Shown piece after piece: positions 28,962-38,266 of a DNA stretch of 64,000 nucleotides. Position 1 is the stretch's first letter. Each line of letters begins with the position of its first letter. The notes under the pieces are model-generated. The model was not told where the DNA came from. It ran no database searches and worked only from the letters and a program-made list of their open reading frames with translations. Origin of the DNA: Rhodopseudomonas palustris (GTDB taxonomy: Bacteria; Pseudomonadota; Alphaproteobacteria; Rhizobiales; Xanthobacteraceae); NCBI RefSeq assembly GCF_034479375.1, contig NZ_CP140155.1:5184501-5248500 (forward strand). The letters run 5' to 3'. A program made the position numbers and the translations under genes.

Positions 28962-29575
28962 TCCCTGATCACGCCGCCGCGCATCGCCATCCGAACCAGT
29001 TCCGACAGGCTGCCGGCCTGCATCTTGGTCATGACGTTGGCGCGATAGACCTCGATCGTCCGCGGGCTGATATCGAACTCGCGGGCGATCACCTTGTTCG
29101 ACATGCCTGCGATCAGCCCGTCCATCACCTGCCGTTCGCGCGGGCTCAGCGACTGGATTCGCGCAACGATATCCTGCGACACCGCCTCGCTTCTGGCTTC
29201 GTCGCCGGCCTGCTTCAGCGAGGTTTCGATCATCCCGATCAGACGGTCGTCCTCGAACGGTTTCTCGATGAAATCGATCGCGCCGAGCTTCATCGCTTCG
29301 ACCGCCAGCGGAACGTCGCCATGCCCGGTCATGATCACCACCGGCAGCCGCGTGCGGTCGTTCTTGAGTTGCTTCAGCAGGTCCATGCCGTTCATGCCGG
29401 GCATCCGGACGTCGGAGACGATGCAGCCGAACGGCAGGCTCGGCACTTCGTTGAGGAAGTCGAGCGCCGACTCGAACAGCCTCACGTCGAAATCCGCCGA
29501 TCCAAGCAGGAAGTCGAGCGAGTCCCGCATCGCCTGATCGTCGTCGATGACATACACGTTGCCCCTACGTGGCAT
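28958..29575 (-). CDS. fixJ: Response regulator FixJ
   Basis: Phosphorylated by FixL at low oxygen and then activates fixK2. The 205-residue protein has a receiver (acidic residues at 11-13, phospho-acceptor D55 in CIVSDVRMPG, Lys in IEKPF) and a LuxR-type helix-turn-helix (about 140-200; LSPRERQVMDGLIAGMSNK and ISPRTIEVYRANVM). The start at 29575 gives MPRRGNVYVIDDDQ and overlaps the fixL stop region by 11 bases, so the two are co-translated. The longer frame start adds 30 unlikely residues. Confidence 0.95.
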   Translation of the reverse strand: MPRRGNVYVIDDDQAMRDSLDFLLGSADFDVRLFESALDFLNEVPSLPFGCIVSDVRMPGMNGMDLLKQLKNDRTRLPVVIMTGHGDVPLAVEAMKLGAIDFIEKPFEDDRLIGMIETSLKQAGDEARSEAVSQDIVARIQSLSPRERQVMDGLIAGMSNKVIAREFDISPRTIEVYRANVMTKMQAGSLSELVRMAMRGGVIRD

Positions 29576-31097
29576 CGGCGAGGTCCTCTTGGGCTGCGGC
29601 CGGCAACGTGAAGCGGAAGGTTGCTCCCCCCGAGGGGTTTGATTCAGCCCACATCCGGCCGCCATGTGCCTCGATGATCGAGCGGCTTATCGACAATCCG
29701 ACACCCATTCCGGTCTCTTTGGTGGTGAAGAAGGTCTGAAACAGACTTGATTTCACGTCCTCGTGGAACCCGCTGCCGGTGTCGGCGACGGAAATCTCAA
29801 TCATCTGGTCGGCAACGCGAGCGTTGGAGACGACCAGTTCCTTTTTCTCCGAATTGGCCATCGCTTCAAGAGCGTTGCGAAACAAATTGACCAGCACTTG
29901 CTGGATCTGAACCCGGTCGACCAGCGCCATGTCGCTCGCCGGATCGAGCTTGAAGCGCAGCATCACGCCCTGTTCGCGCGCGCCGGTCAGGCCCAGGGCG
30001 CCGGCCTCCTCGATCAGCTTGGCGAGGCTTTCGACCCGCTTTTCGGATTCTCCGCGGGCGACGAAATCGCGCAGCCGGCGGATGATCTGTCCCGCGCGCA
30101 GCGCCTGTTCGGCGGCGCGTTCCATCGCGTTTTCGATCTTGGAGACGTTCGGATCGTGGCTGCCGGCGAGCAGTCGGCGAGATCCCTTCATGTAGTTGCT
30201 GATCGCGGACAGCGGCTGGTTCAGTTCGTGCGCCAGCGCCGACGCCATTTCGCCCATCGCGGTGAGCCGCGAGACGTGGACCAGTTCGGCCTGCAGTTCG
30301 TGGAGGCGCGCCTGGGTCTGCTGATACTCGGTGAGATCGCGGATGAAGCCGGTGAAATATCGCTCGCCGCCCGATTCCATCTCGCCGATCGACAGATGGA
30401 TCGGGAAGGTGGTTCCATCCTTGCGCTGACCGGTGACGATGCGGCCGATGCCGATGATGTGACGTTCGCCGGTGGAGTTGTAGCGCGAGATGTAATTGTC
30501 GTGGCGGGAGGCGTCGGGGCGGGGCATCAGAACGCTGATGTTCTGGCCGATCGCCTCTTTCTCGGACAGCCCGAACATCCGCTCGGCGGCGCTCGAAAAG
30601 AACCGCATGATGCCCCGGCCGTCGATCAGGATCATCGCGTCCGGCACGGTGTCCAGAATCGAGCGGAGCTGGTTCTGCTGCAGGCGCAGTTCCTGCTCGA
30701 GCACCTTCTGTTGATCGATGTCGAGCACGATGCCGCAGAGATAGCCGGCGGTGCCGTTCTCCTCGACGAGGCCGCCGCGGGCGCGCAACCAGTGCCCGGG
30801 CTGGCCGCGGTGGGCGACCCGGTACATGATATCGAGATGCTCGCCGCGGTCGATCGACCGCAGCAATGCCAGCGCCACACGATCGCGGTCTTCCGGATCG
30901 ACCAGCGACACGAAAGTCTCGAAATCAATCGGGGCGTCTTGCGCGACACCGTAGAGGCGCCGCGTCGTCGCAGACCACACCAATTCCCGCGTGGCGAGAT
31001 TGAGTTCCCAACTGCCTACGCCGTAATGATCGATGCCCTGCTCCAGCCGCCGATCGCGCGCCAGGGCTTCCGATGACGATGAAGCTGGATCCGTCAC
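29565..31097 (-). CDS. fixL: Oxygen-sensing histidine kinase FixL
   Basis: A heme-PAS kinase, 510 residues, soluble as in Bradyrhizobium rather than membrane-bound as in Sinorhizobium. Residues 20-130 form a first PAS domain without heme ligands. Residues about 140-260 form the heme PAS domain with proximal H199 in ASRHDNYISRY and the distal-pocket Arg R219 in GIGRIVTG. H290 in ALAHELNQPL is the phospho-acceptor. The ATPase part has NLFRNALEAM (N box), DTGSGF and GMGVGLSISRSI. Deoxy-heme turns the kinase on and phosphate passes to FixJ. Confidence 0.96.
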   Translation of the reverse strand: MTDPASSSSEALARDRRLEQGIDHYGVGSWELNLATRELVWSATTRRLYGVAQDAPIDFETFVSLVDPEDRDRVALALLRSIDRGEHLDIMYRVAHRGQPGHWLRARGGLVEENGTAGYLCGIVLDIDQQKVLEQELRLQQNQLRSILDTVPDAMILIDGRGIMRFFSSAAERMFGLSEKEAIGQNISVLMPRPDASRHDNYISRYNSTGERHIIGIGRIVTGQRKDGTTFPIHLSIGEMESGGERYFTGFIRDLTEYQQTQARLHELQAELVHVSRLTAMGEMASALAHELNQPLSAISNYMKGSRRLLAGSHDPNVSKIENAMERAAEQALRAGQIIRRLRDFVARGESEKRVESLAKLIEEAGALGLTGAREQGVMLRFKLDPASDMALVDRVQIQQVLVNLFRNALEAMANSEKKELVVSNARVADQMIEISVADTGSGFHEDVKSSLFQTFFTTKETGMGVGLSISRSIIEAHGGRMWAESNPSGGATFRFTLPAAAQEDLADAT

Positions 31098-31179
31098 GCG
31101 TTACCTTCGCAACTCATTGAATTGCTCTTATCATATCGGTGTTCTGGTCCGCAACGAGCGCAATGCACAAACGAGATTC

Positions 31180-31208
31180 GATGCGGCAAACCGTCGGTTT
31201 GCCGCATC
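31180..31208 (-). terminator. Strong hairpin between fixL and the CBS-BON gene
   Basis: GATGCGGCAAACC and its exact complement form a 13-bp stem with a GTC loop, 39 bases past the stop of the CBS-BON gene. On the minus strand the following bases are only moderately T-rich (GAATCTCGTTTGTG), so termination is likely but not textbook. It lies upstream of fixL and may shield it from read-through. Confidence 0.6.
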
Positions 31209-31246
31209 AGTCAGGTCTGTCAAGCCCTTGCGGGTCTGCGGGCCGC

Positions 31247-31978
31247 TCAGACCGCCTTCTTGGCGGAGCGGTCGTCCTCGGGGGAGTTCAGATAGAAGCC
31301 CGACATCGTGTCGACCCAGCACAGGTGGTCGTGGACCTCCCGGACTCCGCAGACGTTCTCCGCGGCGACGATCGCGGCCTGGCGCGAGCGCTCCTCGGTG
31401 ATCACGCCGTTGAGATGTACGACGCCGTCGCGCACCATGACGCTCAGTCCGAACGGCCGCCAGTCGTTGCGTTCGATCTCGGCCACGATCTTCCCGCGAA
31501 TCTTGTCGTCGGCCGTGGTCGGGTCGGGCACTTCGCGGGCCAGATTGGCGACCGCGCGCAGCAGGTTCTTGCGGGTGACGATGCCGACCAGCAGGTCGCC
31601 GCGCATCACCGGCAGTCTCTTCACGTGGTGCTTCTCCATCGTCCTGACGATGGCTTCGATCGAGGTATCCTCGTTGATCGTGTGCGGATGGTGGGTCATC
31701 ACCTCGCCGACCTTCCGTCCGTGCTCGTGCACGAAGTCGGCCGCGCAGGTGCCTGGCCCGAGCAGCAGCCGCAACCAGCGGCTGCGCTTGCGTTGGGTGC
31801 CGAGCTCGGCGCGGCGGATGAAATCGCCCTCCGAGATGATTCCGATCAGTCGGCCGTCGCCGTCGACCACCGGCAGGCCGCTGACGTGATGCTCGAGCAT
31901 GGCATTGGCGGCGTCGACGATCGAGGCTTCGGGCCCGATCGTCACCACATTGGCCGTCATGATCTGGTGCGCACGCAT
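31247..31978 (-). CDS. CBS-domain pair with BON domain protein
   Basis: A 243-residue soluble protein. CBS domain 1 is about residues 5-60 (IMTANVVTIGPEASIVDAANAML) and CBS domain 2 about 92-145 (VMTHHPHTINEDTSIEAIVRTM). The C-terminal BON domain (about 160-225) includes VMVRDGVVHLNGVI. CBS pairs bind adenine nucleotides and report energy charge; BON domains bind membranes or other ligands. The ATG at 31978 has AAGGGG 9 bases upstream and is preferred over GTG at 31999. The exact target is unknown. It lies head to tail with a universal stress protein gene. Confidence 0.85.
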   Translation of the reverse strand: MRAHQIMTANVVTIGPEASIVDAANAMLEHHVSGLPVVDGDGRLIGIISEGDFIRRAELGTQRKRSRWLRLLLGPGTCAADFVHEHGRKVGEVMTHHPHTINEDTSIEAIVRTMEKHHVKRLPVMRGDLLVGIVTRKNLLRAVANLAREVPDPTTADDKIRGKIVAEIERNDWRPFGLSVMVRDGVVHLNGVITEERSRQAAIVAAENVCGVREVHDHLCWVDTMSGFYLNSPEDDRSAKKAV

Positions 31979-32051
31979 GTTCTGGATCCCCTTCGGCACG
32001 GCGGTGCCCGTCCCTTGCTCTGCCGCCGTCGCCGGCGGCCGATCATCCGGC

Positions 32052-32885
32052 TCAGTGCGAGATCAGCGCCGGTAGCGTCAGCGACTTGAAGATGCCCCGG
32101 GTGACACCTCCGAGGATGATCTCGCGCAGCCGCGAATGACCATAGCCCCCCATCACCAGCATGTCGGCGCCGATATCGGCCGCCAGCGACAGGATGGTGT
32201 TGTGAATATTGGTCGGGGGCGAGGTGAAGTGGTGCGCGGTGGCGGCCAGGTCGTGGCGCAACAGATGCGCCAGCAGCGCGTCGGTCGATGCCTGGCCGAC
32301 TTCCTCCTCGTCTTCGTTGACAGCCAGCACGTCGATGGCCTTGGCCCGGCGCAGGAACGGCATGGCGTCGTGGACCGCGCGGGCGGCCTGGCGTCCGCCG
32401 TCCCAGCAGATCAGCATCCTGTCGAGCGCCATCGGTCCGGAGTGGATGTAGGGCACCATCAGCAAAGGCTTGCCGGAGTTGAACAGGATGCTCTCCGGCA
32501 GCGGATCCTGGTGGCCCGGCTTGGCCCGATCAGGCTGCGGCACGATGCTGAGATCGTACAGCCGTGAGATTTCGGAGAGCGACTCGTTGGCGAGCACCGG
32601 CGTGTCGCAGATACTGCGTGCGCCATGCGTGATGCCCGCGGCGCGCGCCGCGATCTCGAACTGATCGAGACGGGCCGCCGCTTCGTCATTGTCCGTATTG
32701 TACTGATTGACCGCGGCATAGTAGGCCGCCGAGGCGCCGACCACGACCGCCGGATTGATCGGTTGGTAAGTGCAGACGATGCCGTCGAGATGCGCATCGA
32801 AAGCCTTTGCGACGGAGACGGCGCAATCGACAACGCCGTCGGCCGGCCGGTCGGCCGGAACATGGACGACAATATCATTCAGCAT
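32052..32885 (-). CDS. Universal stress protein, tandem-type (UspA family)
   Basis: A 277-residue protein that corresponds to two UspA modules in tandem. The C-terminal module keeps the ATP-binding G-x2-G-x9-G-S/T-type loop (MGGYGHSRLREIILGGVTRGI region, residues about 250-268). The N-terminal module is degenerate. It ends close to the CBS-BON gene and is divergent from a second usp gene at 33064. Such proteins accumulate in growth arrest or low oxygen; the role here is inferred from neighbours. Confidence 0.85.
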   Translation of the reverse strand: MLNDIVVHVPADRPADGVVDCAVSVAKAFDAHLDGIVCTYQPINPAVVVGASAAYYAAVNQYNTDNDEAAARLDQFEIAARAAGITHGARSICDTPVLANESLSEISRLYDLSIVPQPDRAKPGHQDPLPESILFNSGKPLLMVPYIHSGPMALDRMLICWDGGRQAARAVHDAMPFLRRAKAIDVLAVNEDEEEVGQASTDALLAHLLRHDLAATAHHFTSPPTNIHNTILSLAADIGADMLVMGGYGHSRLREIILGGVTRGIFKSLTLPALISH

Positions 32886-32953
32886 GGCAATGCTCTCCGC
32901 GTGAGGCTTATGTCGATCTGCCGCGGAATATACCGGCCCGCAGGTGCCATACT

Positions 32954-32967
32954 TTGATCTAGCTCAT
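32954..32967. promoter_or_regulatory. Weak FixK-like half palindrome between two usp genes
   Basis: TTGATCTAGCTCAT has a perfect left half (TTGAT) and a right half that differs from RTCAA at two positions. It lies between the divergent usp starts at 32885 and 33064. It is recorded because boxes with better matches occur nearby; by itself it is weak. Confidence 0.3.
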
Positions 32968-33063
32968 CGTGCCGCATCGGCTCTGTTGCAGAAACAGGGC
33001 TGTGTTGCAGAAATGAAAGCGGACCGCCGATTAGTTCAGGGTGGCCGGAGTCGGGAGGTATCG

Positions 33064-33894
33064 ATGACGTATTCGACGGTAATGGTCGCCCTGTCGTGCG
33101 ATCGGCCGAATGCGTGTCCGCTCGGGATCGCGGCCGAACTGGCGGAGCGGTTCGAAGCCCGGTTGATCGGCATCGCGGCCTCCGACCTCAGCCCGCCGCT
33201 GTACTATACCTCGGGAGATCGTGCCGAGCAGATGCTGGAGCAAGGCCGTGCGGAGATCCGGCAACGCCTCGACGAGCTGGAGGCCGAGTTCCGTAAGGCG
33301 ATGCATGGCCATGCTCGCGAGTTGCATTGGCGCTCGGCGATCGCGCAGCCGGCCAAGCACATCGTGCAGCAGGCGCGCGCTGCGGACATCGTGGTCGTCG
33401 GCGCCGCGACGGGAGGTCCACTGAGCGATCCGTTTGCAGTCGCGGACCCCGGCGATCTGGTGATGCAGATCGGGCGGCCTTTGCTGGTCGTGCCTGCCGA
33501 TGTCTGCCGGATCGATCTGTCCAGCGTTCTGGTGGCGTGGAAAGACAATCCGGAGGCGCGGCGCGCCGTCGTCGACGCGCTGCCGCTACTGCGTCAGGCC
33601 AGTCACGTCGCCGTCGTCGAAATCGTCGAGGAGGACGGCGATCGCGCCGACGCGCTCGCGGGGGTCCACGATGTCGTCGACTGGTTGTCGCGACACCACA
33701 TCCACGCCGTCGGCGAGGTGCCGGTGGCCGCCGGCGACGTCGCCCGGCAAATCGATTCGGTTGCGGTGCGGAACGGCGCCGGCATCGTGATTGCTGGCGC
33801 TTACGGTCATTCGCGCTTCCGCGAATGGGTTCTCGGCGGCGTCACGCAGTACCTGATCGAGCAAACCGGCCGCTGCGCCTTCCTCGCGCGCTGA
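33064..33894 (+). CDS. Universal stress protein, tandem-type (UspA family)
   Basis: A 276-residue paralogue of the divergent gene, with the same two-module layout. The C-terminal motif AGAYGHSRFREWVLGGVT (residues about 243-260) is the ATP-binding loop; the N-terminal module has lost it (VVGAATGGPLSDPFAV). The start MTYSTVMVALSCDRPNAC at 33064 has GGGAGG 6 bases upstream, which settles it against the longer frame starting at 32944. Two usp genes back to back suggest a local duplication. Confidence 0.85.
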   Translation: MTYSTVMVALSCDRPNACPLGIAAELAERFEARLIGIAASDLSPPLYYTSGDRAEQMLEQGRAEIRQRLDELEAEFRKAMHGHARELHWRSAIAQPAKHIVQQARAADIVVVGAATGGPLSDPFAVADPGDLVMQIGRPLLVVPADVCRIDLSSVLVAWKDNPEARRAVVDALPLLRQASHVAVVEIVEEDGDRADALAGVHDVVDWLSRHHIHAVGEVPVAAGDVARQIDSVAVRNGAGIVIAGAYGHSRFREWVLGGVTQYLIEQTGRCAFLAR

Positions 33895-34150
33895 GGGCAA
33901 TTGTCCGGCCGCGCGCAGACAGGCGTACGGTGAGGCCCGCATTGATTGACGCCGAAGCCCTGCGGGGGCTGGTCCGCCGCTGTCGTGCCGGGTCGCTACG
34001 CCTCCTTAACCATTCGAGGAGTGGGCTGCCTTCTCCGGGTGTGTGACCGCGCGATGACGGCGTGGTCATCCTATATGTCGACAGCGCGGGCCTGTCGCCA
34101 GCCGGCGGTCCGCAATACATCGAGCCGATGCGTCCGTAATCGAGGTGATG

Positions 34151-35920
34151 ATGCTTCAGACCAAGGTCCACGCGCTTCCCGCCGAATCGCAGTCGACACA
34201 GGCGCCGCTGAAGCATGCCGCCCCGAACGACAGCGATCGCGCGTTGCACGCGACGCTGGCGCCGCTGACCGGCGGGCTGTCGCCGACCGCGCTGTCGCTC
34301 GCCTATGCCGACTGGCTGGCACATCTGTTCTGGGCGCCGGCGCGCCGGCTCGATCTCGCCCACGATGCGTTGCAGCGCGCGTCGCAACTGGCGGAGGCCG
34401 CGGTGCATCCCGGGCCGCCATGGGCGCTGATTGCGCCGCAGCCGCAGGATCGCCGCTTCGCCGGCCCGGAGTGGCTGCAGCCGCCGTTCAACCTCATGGC
34501 GCAGGGCTTTCTGCTCACCGAGGAGTGGTGGCACGACGTCACCACCGGAGTCCGCGGCGTGTCGCGGCAGAACGAGAAAATCGTCGAATTCTCCGTTCGA
34601 CAGATGCTCGATGTCTTCGCGCCCTCGAACTTCGCCGTCACCAACCCGGAGGTGATCCGTCAGACGCTCGATTCGGAGGGCCGCAATCTCGCCGCCGGCC
34701 TGCGCAACTGGTGGGAAGACCTGTTGCAATCGATGTCCCACGAGACCGAGCTGAAGCACGATTTCGAAGTCGGACGCGACGTCGCGGTGACGCCCGGCAA
34801 GGTGGTGTACAGCAACGATCTGATCGAGCTGATCCAGTATGCGCCCGCGACCGCCGAGGTTCGGCCGGAGCCGATCCTGATCGTGCCGGCCTGGATCATG
34901 AAATACTATATCCTCGACCTGTCGCCGCACAATTCGCTGGTGAAATACCTGACCGAGAATGGCTTCACGGTATTCATGATCTCGTGGCGCAATCCGACCG
35001 CGAAGGATCGCGACATCGCGCTGGAGGACTATCGCCGGCTCGGCGTGATGGCGGCGATCGAGACCGTCGGCACTATCGTCCCCGACCGGCCGATTCATGC
35101 GGTCGGCTATTGCCTCGGCGGCACGCTGCTGTCGATCGCGGCGGCGGCGATGTCGCGCGACGGCGATACGCGCCTGAAGTCGATCACGCTGTTCGCGGCG
35201 CAAACGGATTTCACCGAGGCCGGCGAACTGACGCTGTTCATCAACGAAAGCCAGGTTGCATTCCTCGAGGACGTGATGTGGAAGCACGGCGTGCTCGACG
35301 CCACGCAGATGGCCGGCGCGTTCCAGATGCTGCGCTCCAACGATCTGGTGTGGTCGCGGATGGTGCGCGACTATCTGATGGGCGAGCGCTCCGAGCCGAA
35401 CGATCTGATGGCGTGGAATGCGGATGCGACCCGGATGCCGTACCGGATGCATTCGGAATATCTGCGCAAGCTGTTCCTCGACGACGACCTCGCCGAAGGC
35501 CGCTATATGGTCGAGGGCAGAGCGATCGCGCTGTCCGACATCCACACGCCGATGTTCGTGGTCGGCACCTTGCGCGATCACGTCGCGCCGTGGCGCTCGG
35601 CCTTCAAGATTCATCTGCTCGCGGACGCGGAGATCACGTTCTGCCTGACCGGCGGGGGCCACAATGCCGGCATCGTCTCGCCGCCGTCGCCGAAGGCGCG
35701 AGGCTATCAGGTGATGACCAAAGAGGCCGACGGCCCCTATGTCGGGCCCGACGACTGGATCGAGCAGGCTCCGCACGCCGAAGGCTCGTGGTGGACCGAA
35801 TGGGTGCAATGGCTCGGCGCCCGTTCGGGCGAACCGGTGCCGCCGCCGCGGACCGGGCTGCCGGGCGCGAATCCGGACGAGTTGCCGGATGCGCCGGGCC
35901 GCTACGTGCTGCAGGCCTGA
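34151..35920 (+). CDS. phaC: Poly(3-hydroxyalkanoate) synthase, class I PhaC type
   Basis: Polymerises hydroxyacyl-CoA into storage granules, a sink for reducing power when oxygen or nitrogen is short. The 589-residue protein has an N-terminal PhaC domain (about 100-270), then the alpha/beta-hydrolase core. The lipase-like box GYCLGG contains the nucleophile C321. D476 (VVGTLRDHVAPW) and H504 (GGGHNAGIVSPP) complete the triad. Three in-frame starts occur together (GTG 34145, ATG 34148, ATG 34151); the third has the best spacing from GAGG at 34142. No phaA, phaB or phasin gene is adjacent, so this may be a second, stress-linked synthase. Its end overlaps the converging kinase gene by 19 bases. 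Confidence 0.9.
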   Translation: MLQTKVHALPAESQSTQAPLKHAAPNDSDRALHATLAPLTGGLSPTALSLAYADWLAHLFWAPARRLDLAHDALQRASQLAEAAVHPGPPWALIAPQPQDRRFAGPEWLQPPFNLMAQGFLLTEEWWHDVTTGVRGVSRQNEKIVEFSVRQMLDVFAPSNFAVTNPEVIRQTLDSEGRNLAAGLRNWWEDLLQSMSHETELKHDFEVGRDVAVTPGKVVYSNDLIELIQYAPATAEVRPEPILIVPAWIMKYYILDLSPHNSLVKYLTENGFTVFMISWRNPTAKDRDIALEDYRRLGVMAAIETVGTIVPDRPIHAVGYCLGGTLLSIAAAAMSRDGDTRLKSITLFAAQTDFTEAGELTLFINESQVAFLEDVMWKHGVLDATQMAGAFQMLRSNDLVWSRMVRDYLMGERSEPNDLMAWNADATRMPYRMHSEYLRKLFLDDDLAEGRYMVEGRAIALSDIHTPMFVVGTLRDHVAPWRSAFKIHLLADAEITFCLTGGGHNAGIVSPPSPKARGYQVMTKEADGPYVGPDDWIEQAPHAEGSWWTEWVQWLGARSGEPVPPPRTGLPGANPDELPDAPGRYVLQA

Positions 35921-37467
35921 TCGCCGCGACCAAGCGTCCCGACGGCGCGGGCCAGCGTTAGGTCCGGCGTGCCGGAGGCGTCGATCTCGGTCCAGCCGAT
36001 CGCGCCCTGTTCGTAGGCCTGTTGCTGCCGGACGATGTCGGGCGTCGCGTCCGACGCATCGCCGGTGCGGCGGCTGACGCGGTCGATCCGGGTCTTCAGA
36101 TCGGCGGCGAGATACAGTCCGAGGAACGTACATCCGGCGTCTGTCGCAATGCCTTCGATCGCCTGCCGCTCCTCGGCCTTGGCGAAGACTGCATCGACGA
36201 TCACCGAATGCCCCTGCGCCAGAATATGCGCGGCGCGCTCGCCGAGGCCGCGATAGACCTGTGCGGTCACCTCTGGCGAATACGCGGTAGCCGGTAATCG
36301 CTCGATGTCGCCGACGCCGAACAGCCGCTTGCGCGCGACATCGGAGCGCAGCACGACGGCGCCGGGCAACGGCGTGACATGACCAGCCAGCGCGCGGGCC
36401 AGCACCGATTTGCCGGTTCCCGACAGTCCGCCCACCGCGATCAGCCGCGGCGCCGGCGGCGCGATCAGGCGCCCCGCGAGGGCGAAATAGGCGTCTGCGA
36501 TCTTCCGGTTGCTGCGCATCGTCCCGGCGTCGCTGGCCGGCCGGGACAGCATCACCTTGGCGCGGATCGCGGCGCGCATCGACAGCAACAGAGGCAGCAG
36601 GCCGAGCGCGTCGCCGTTCTGCGGGGGCGTGACCGCCAGATAGCGGTTCAACAGTTCGGCGGCGGCATCGCAGCGATCATAATGGACGAAGTCCATCAGC
36701 GGGAAGGCGAGGTCGTACAGCACGTCGACCGAGGCGATCACGGGATCGAATTCGATCGCGTCGAACAGCACCGGCGCGCCGTCGATCAGCACGATGTTGG
36801 CCAGATGCAGGTCGCCGTGGCACCAGCGCACGAATGCTTGTGCGCCGCGCTGCTCCAGCAGGCTGCGACAGTGGTCGAACGCGGCGCGGCTGGCGCGATC
36901 GAGCGTGGCGACCTGATCGACCGGAAATCCGCCGGCCTCGAACGACGCGGTGTTGTCGGCGATGATCGGCTCGATCGAGGCGATCCAGGGCGCGGCGGCG
37001 GCTTCGGGCGCGGCGCGATGCGATGCCGCGATTACGTCGGCAATGGCGGTGACGAGATTCGGATCCAGCATTCCATCGGCCGCGAGATGGTCGACCGTGC
37101 GCCGTTCGTCGAAACGCGCCATGTCGACGGCCCATTCGACCGGCTCGCCAGCGCCGCCGATTTGCAGAGTTCCGTCGGTCTCGCGTGTGATCGGCAGAAC
37201 GTGGCGATAGATCTGCGGCGCGAACCGCCGGTTGACCGCGAGTTCCTGGTCGCAGGCTGCCTTGCGCCGTTCCAGCGTCGAATAGTCGAGAAACGGGAAC
37301 TGCACCGCGCGTTTGATTTTCAGCGCACGGTCGCCGGCCAGGAACACGGCGGCGCCATGCGTGTCGATTCGCGTCACTGGCTCGCCGCCATGCGAAGCCG
37401 GATCGGCGACGAACCGGAAAATTTCTTCCTGCCGGACCGGGCCGGATGCGGGGATCGGTTCTGCCAT
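35902..37467 (-). CDS. APH-like kinase fused to AAA-type ATP-binding domain
   Basis: A 521-residue two-domain protein. Residues about 30-340 are an aminoglycoside-phosphotransferase-like domain with the catalytic loop VRWCHGDLHLANIVL and the metal site LFDAIEFDP. Residues about 360-515 are a P-loop kinase-like domain with GGLSGTGKSVLARALA (Walker A), VLRSDVARKRLFG and an IVDAVF strand, similar to gluconate/zeta-toxin-type small-molecule kinases. Proteins of this fused layout are known, but their substrate is not. The start MAEPIPASGPVRQEEIF at 37467 is chosen by eye; a longer frame exists. Confidence 0.75.
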   Translation of the reverse strand: MAEPIPASGPVRQEEIFRFVADPASHGGEPVTRIDTHGAAVFLAGDRALKIKRAVQFPFLDYSTLERRKAACDQELAVNRRFAPQIYRHVLPITRETDGTLQIGGAGEPVEWAVDMARFDERRTVDHLAADGMLDPNLVTAIADVIAASHRAAPEAAAAPWIASIEPIIADNTASFEAGGFPVDQVATLDRASRAAFDHCRSLLEQRGAQAFVRWCHGDLHLANIVLIDGAPVLFDAIEFDPVIASVDVLYDLAFPLMDFVHYDRCDAAAELLNRYLAVTPPQNGDALGLLPLLLSMRAAIRAKVMLSRPASDAGTMRSNRKIADAYFALAGRLIAPPAPRLIAVGGLSGTGKSVLARALAGHVTPLPGAVVLRSDVARKRLFGVGDIERLPATAYSPEVTAQVYRGLGERAAHILAQGHSVIVDAVFAKAEERQAIEGIATDAGCTFLGLYLAADLKTRIDRVSRRTGDASDATPDIVRQQQAYEQGAIGWTEIDASGTPDLTLARAVGTLGRGDQACST

Positions 37468-37586
37468 GGTGACTACTAGGAGAATATCCGAACTGTCCGG
37501 AAATGGATCACGGCCGCAGGGTTGCCGTGCCGCCATGTTGGGCATTGTTGCATGAATAACAAGACGTTCGGGAAAACGGCGTCGGA

Positions 37587-37600
37587 TTGACCTTGATCAA
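37587..37600 (+). promoter_or_regulatory. FNR/FixK box upstream of the CBS protein gene
   Basis: TTGACCTTGATCAA fits TTGAY-N4-RTCAA at every defined base. A class II start would fall near 37635. That places the longer TTG start at 37627 upstream of the transcript and supports the start at 37708. Confidence 0.75.
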
Positions 37601-37707
37601 TTCAATTCCGCAAGGCTGCGGTCAATTTGCCGGAAAGGGCGATTAGCAGGTGCCTCGATACACTCTGCTACGTCCGCGATCGAAGCCCGACCGATTGGAA
37701 TCTGGTC

Positions 37708-38139
37708 TTGTACAAATTTCTCGAGGCAACAGTTGCCGACCACATGACCCGCTCGGTGAAATCCGTGGCGCGGGAAATGACGATGCGCGAGCTGGAGGAC
37801 CAGTTCGAACGCGACGATTACAACGCTTATCCGGTCGTGGAAGGTTCACGCGCGATCGGGCTGGTGACGAAATACGACTTTCTCAACTGCTTCGCGTTTC
37901 ACCCGACCCAGATGCTGCCGCATTATGACGACCTGATGAACCGGACCGTCGGCGACATCATGACGCCGGATTTCATCTACGTTCACGCCGACACCAAGCT
38001 GACGCGCGTGCTGCAATTGATGGTCGAGCACCAGACCCGCAGCATCCCGGTGCTGGACGCCGATCGCAAGCTGGAAGGCATGATTTCGCGTGAGGACGTG
38101 ATCAGGGCATTGGCGAGCTTCACCAAGGCAAAGTCCTAG
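37708..38139 (+). CDS. CBS-domain protein (two CBS motifs)
   Basis: A 143-residue protein made almost only of a CBS pair: domain 1 (DHMTRSVKSVAREMTMRELEDQF, YPVVEGSRAIGLVTKYD) and domain 2 (DIMTPDFIYVHADTKLTRVLQLM, SIPVLDADRKLEGMISRED). Such stand-alone pairs bind adenine nucleotides and are frequent among genes induced by low oxygen. The frame is open from TTG at 37627, but that codon would precede the predicted transcript start. TTG at 37708 gives MYKFLEATVADHM, the usual family N-terminus, although its ribosome site is weak. Confidence 0.8.
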   Translation: MYKFLEATVADHMTRSVKSVAREMTMRELEDQFERDDYNAYPVVEGSRAIGLVTKYDFLNCFAFHPTQMLPHYDDLMNRTVGDIMTPDFIYVHADTKLTRVLQLMVEHQTRSIPVLDADRKLEGMISREDVIRALASFTKAKS

Positions 38140-38266
38140 CCGGCGCGGCGCTGGGCCGCGGTCGGTCGGTTGGAAACGCCGCCGCATTTGTACTACAAGG
38201 CTGCGTGCAGACTAGGCGCGATGCAACGTTTGACATCGGCCGCCGGCTGCCCGGTGCCGAGGTGAG

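Noticed and set aside
37627..37707. Longer TTG start for the CBS protein
   Set aside because: It lies upstream of the transcript start predicted from the FixK box, and the added residues are not family-like.
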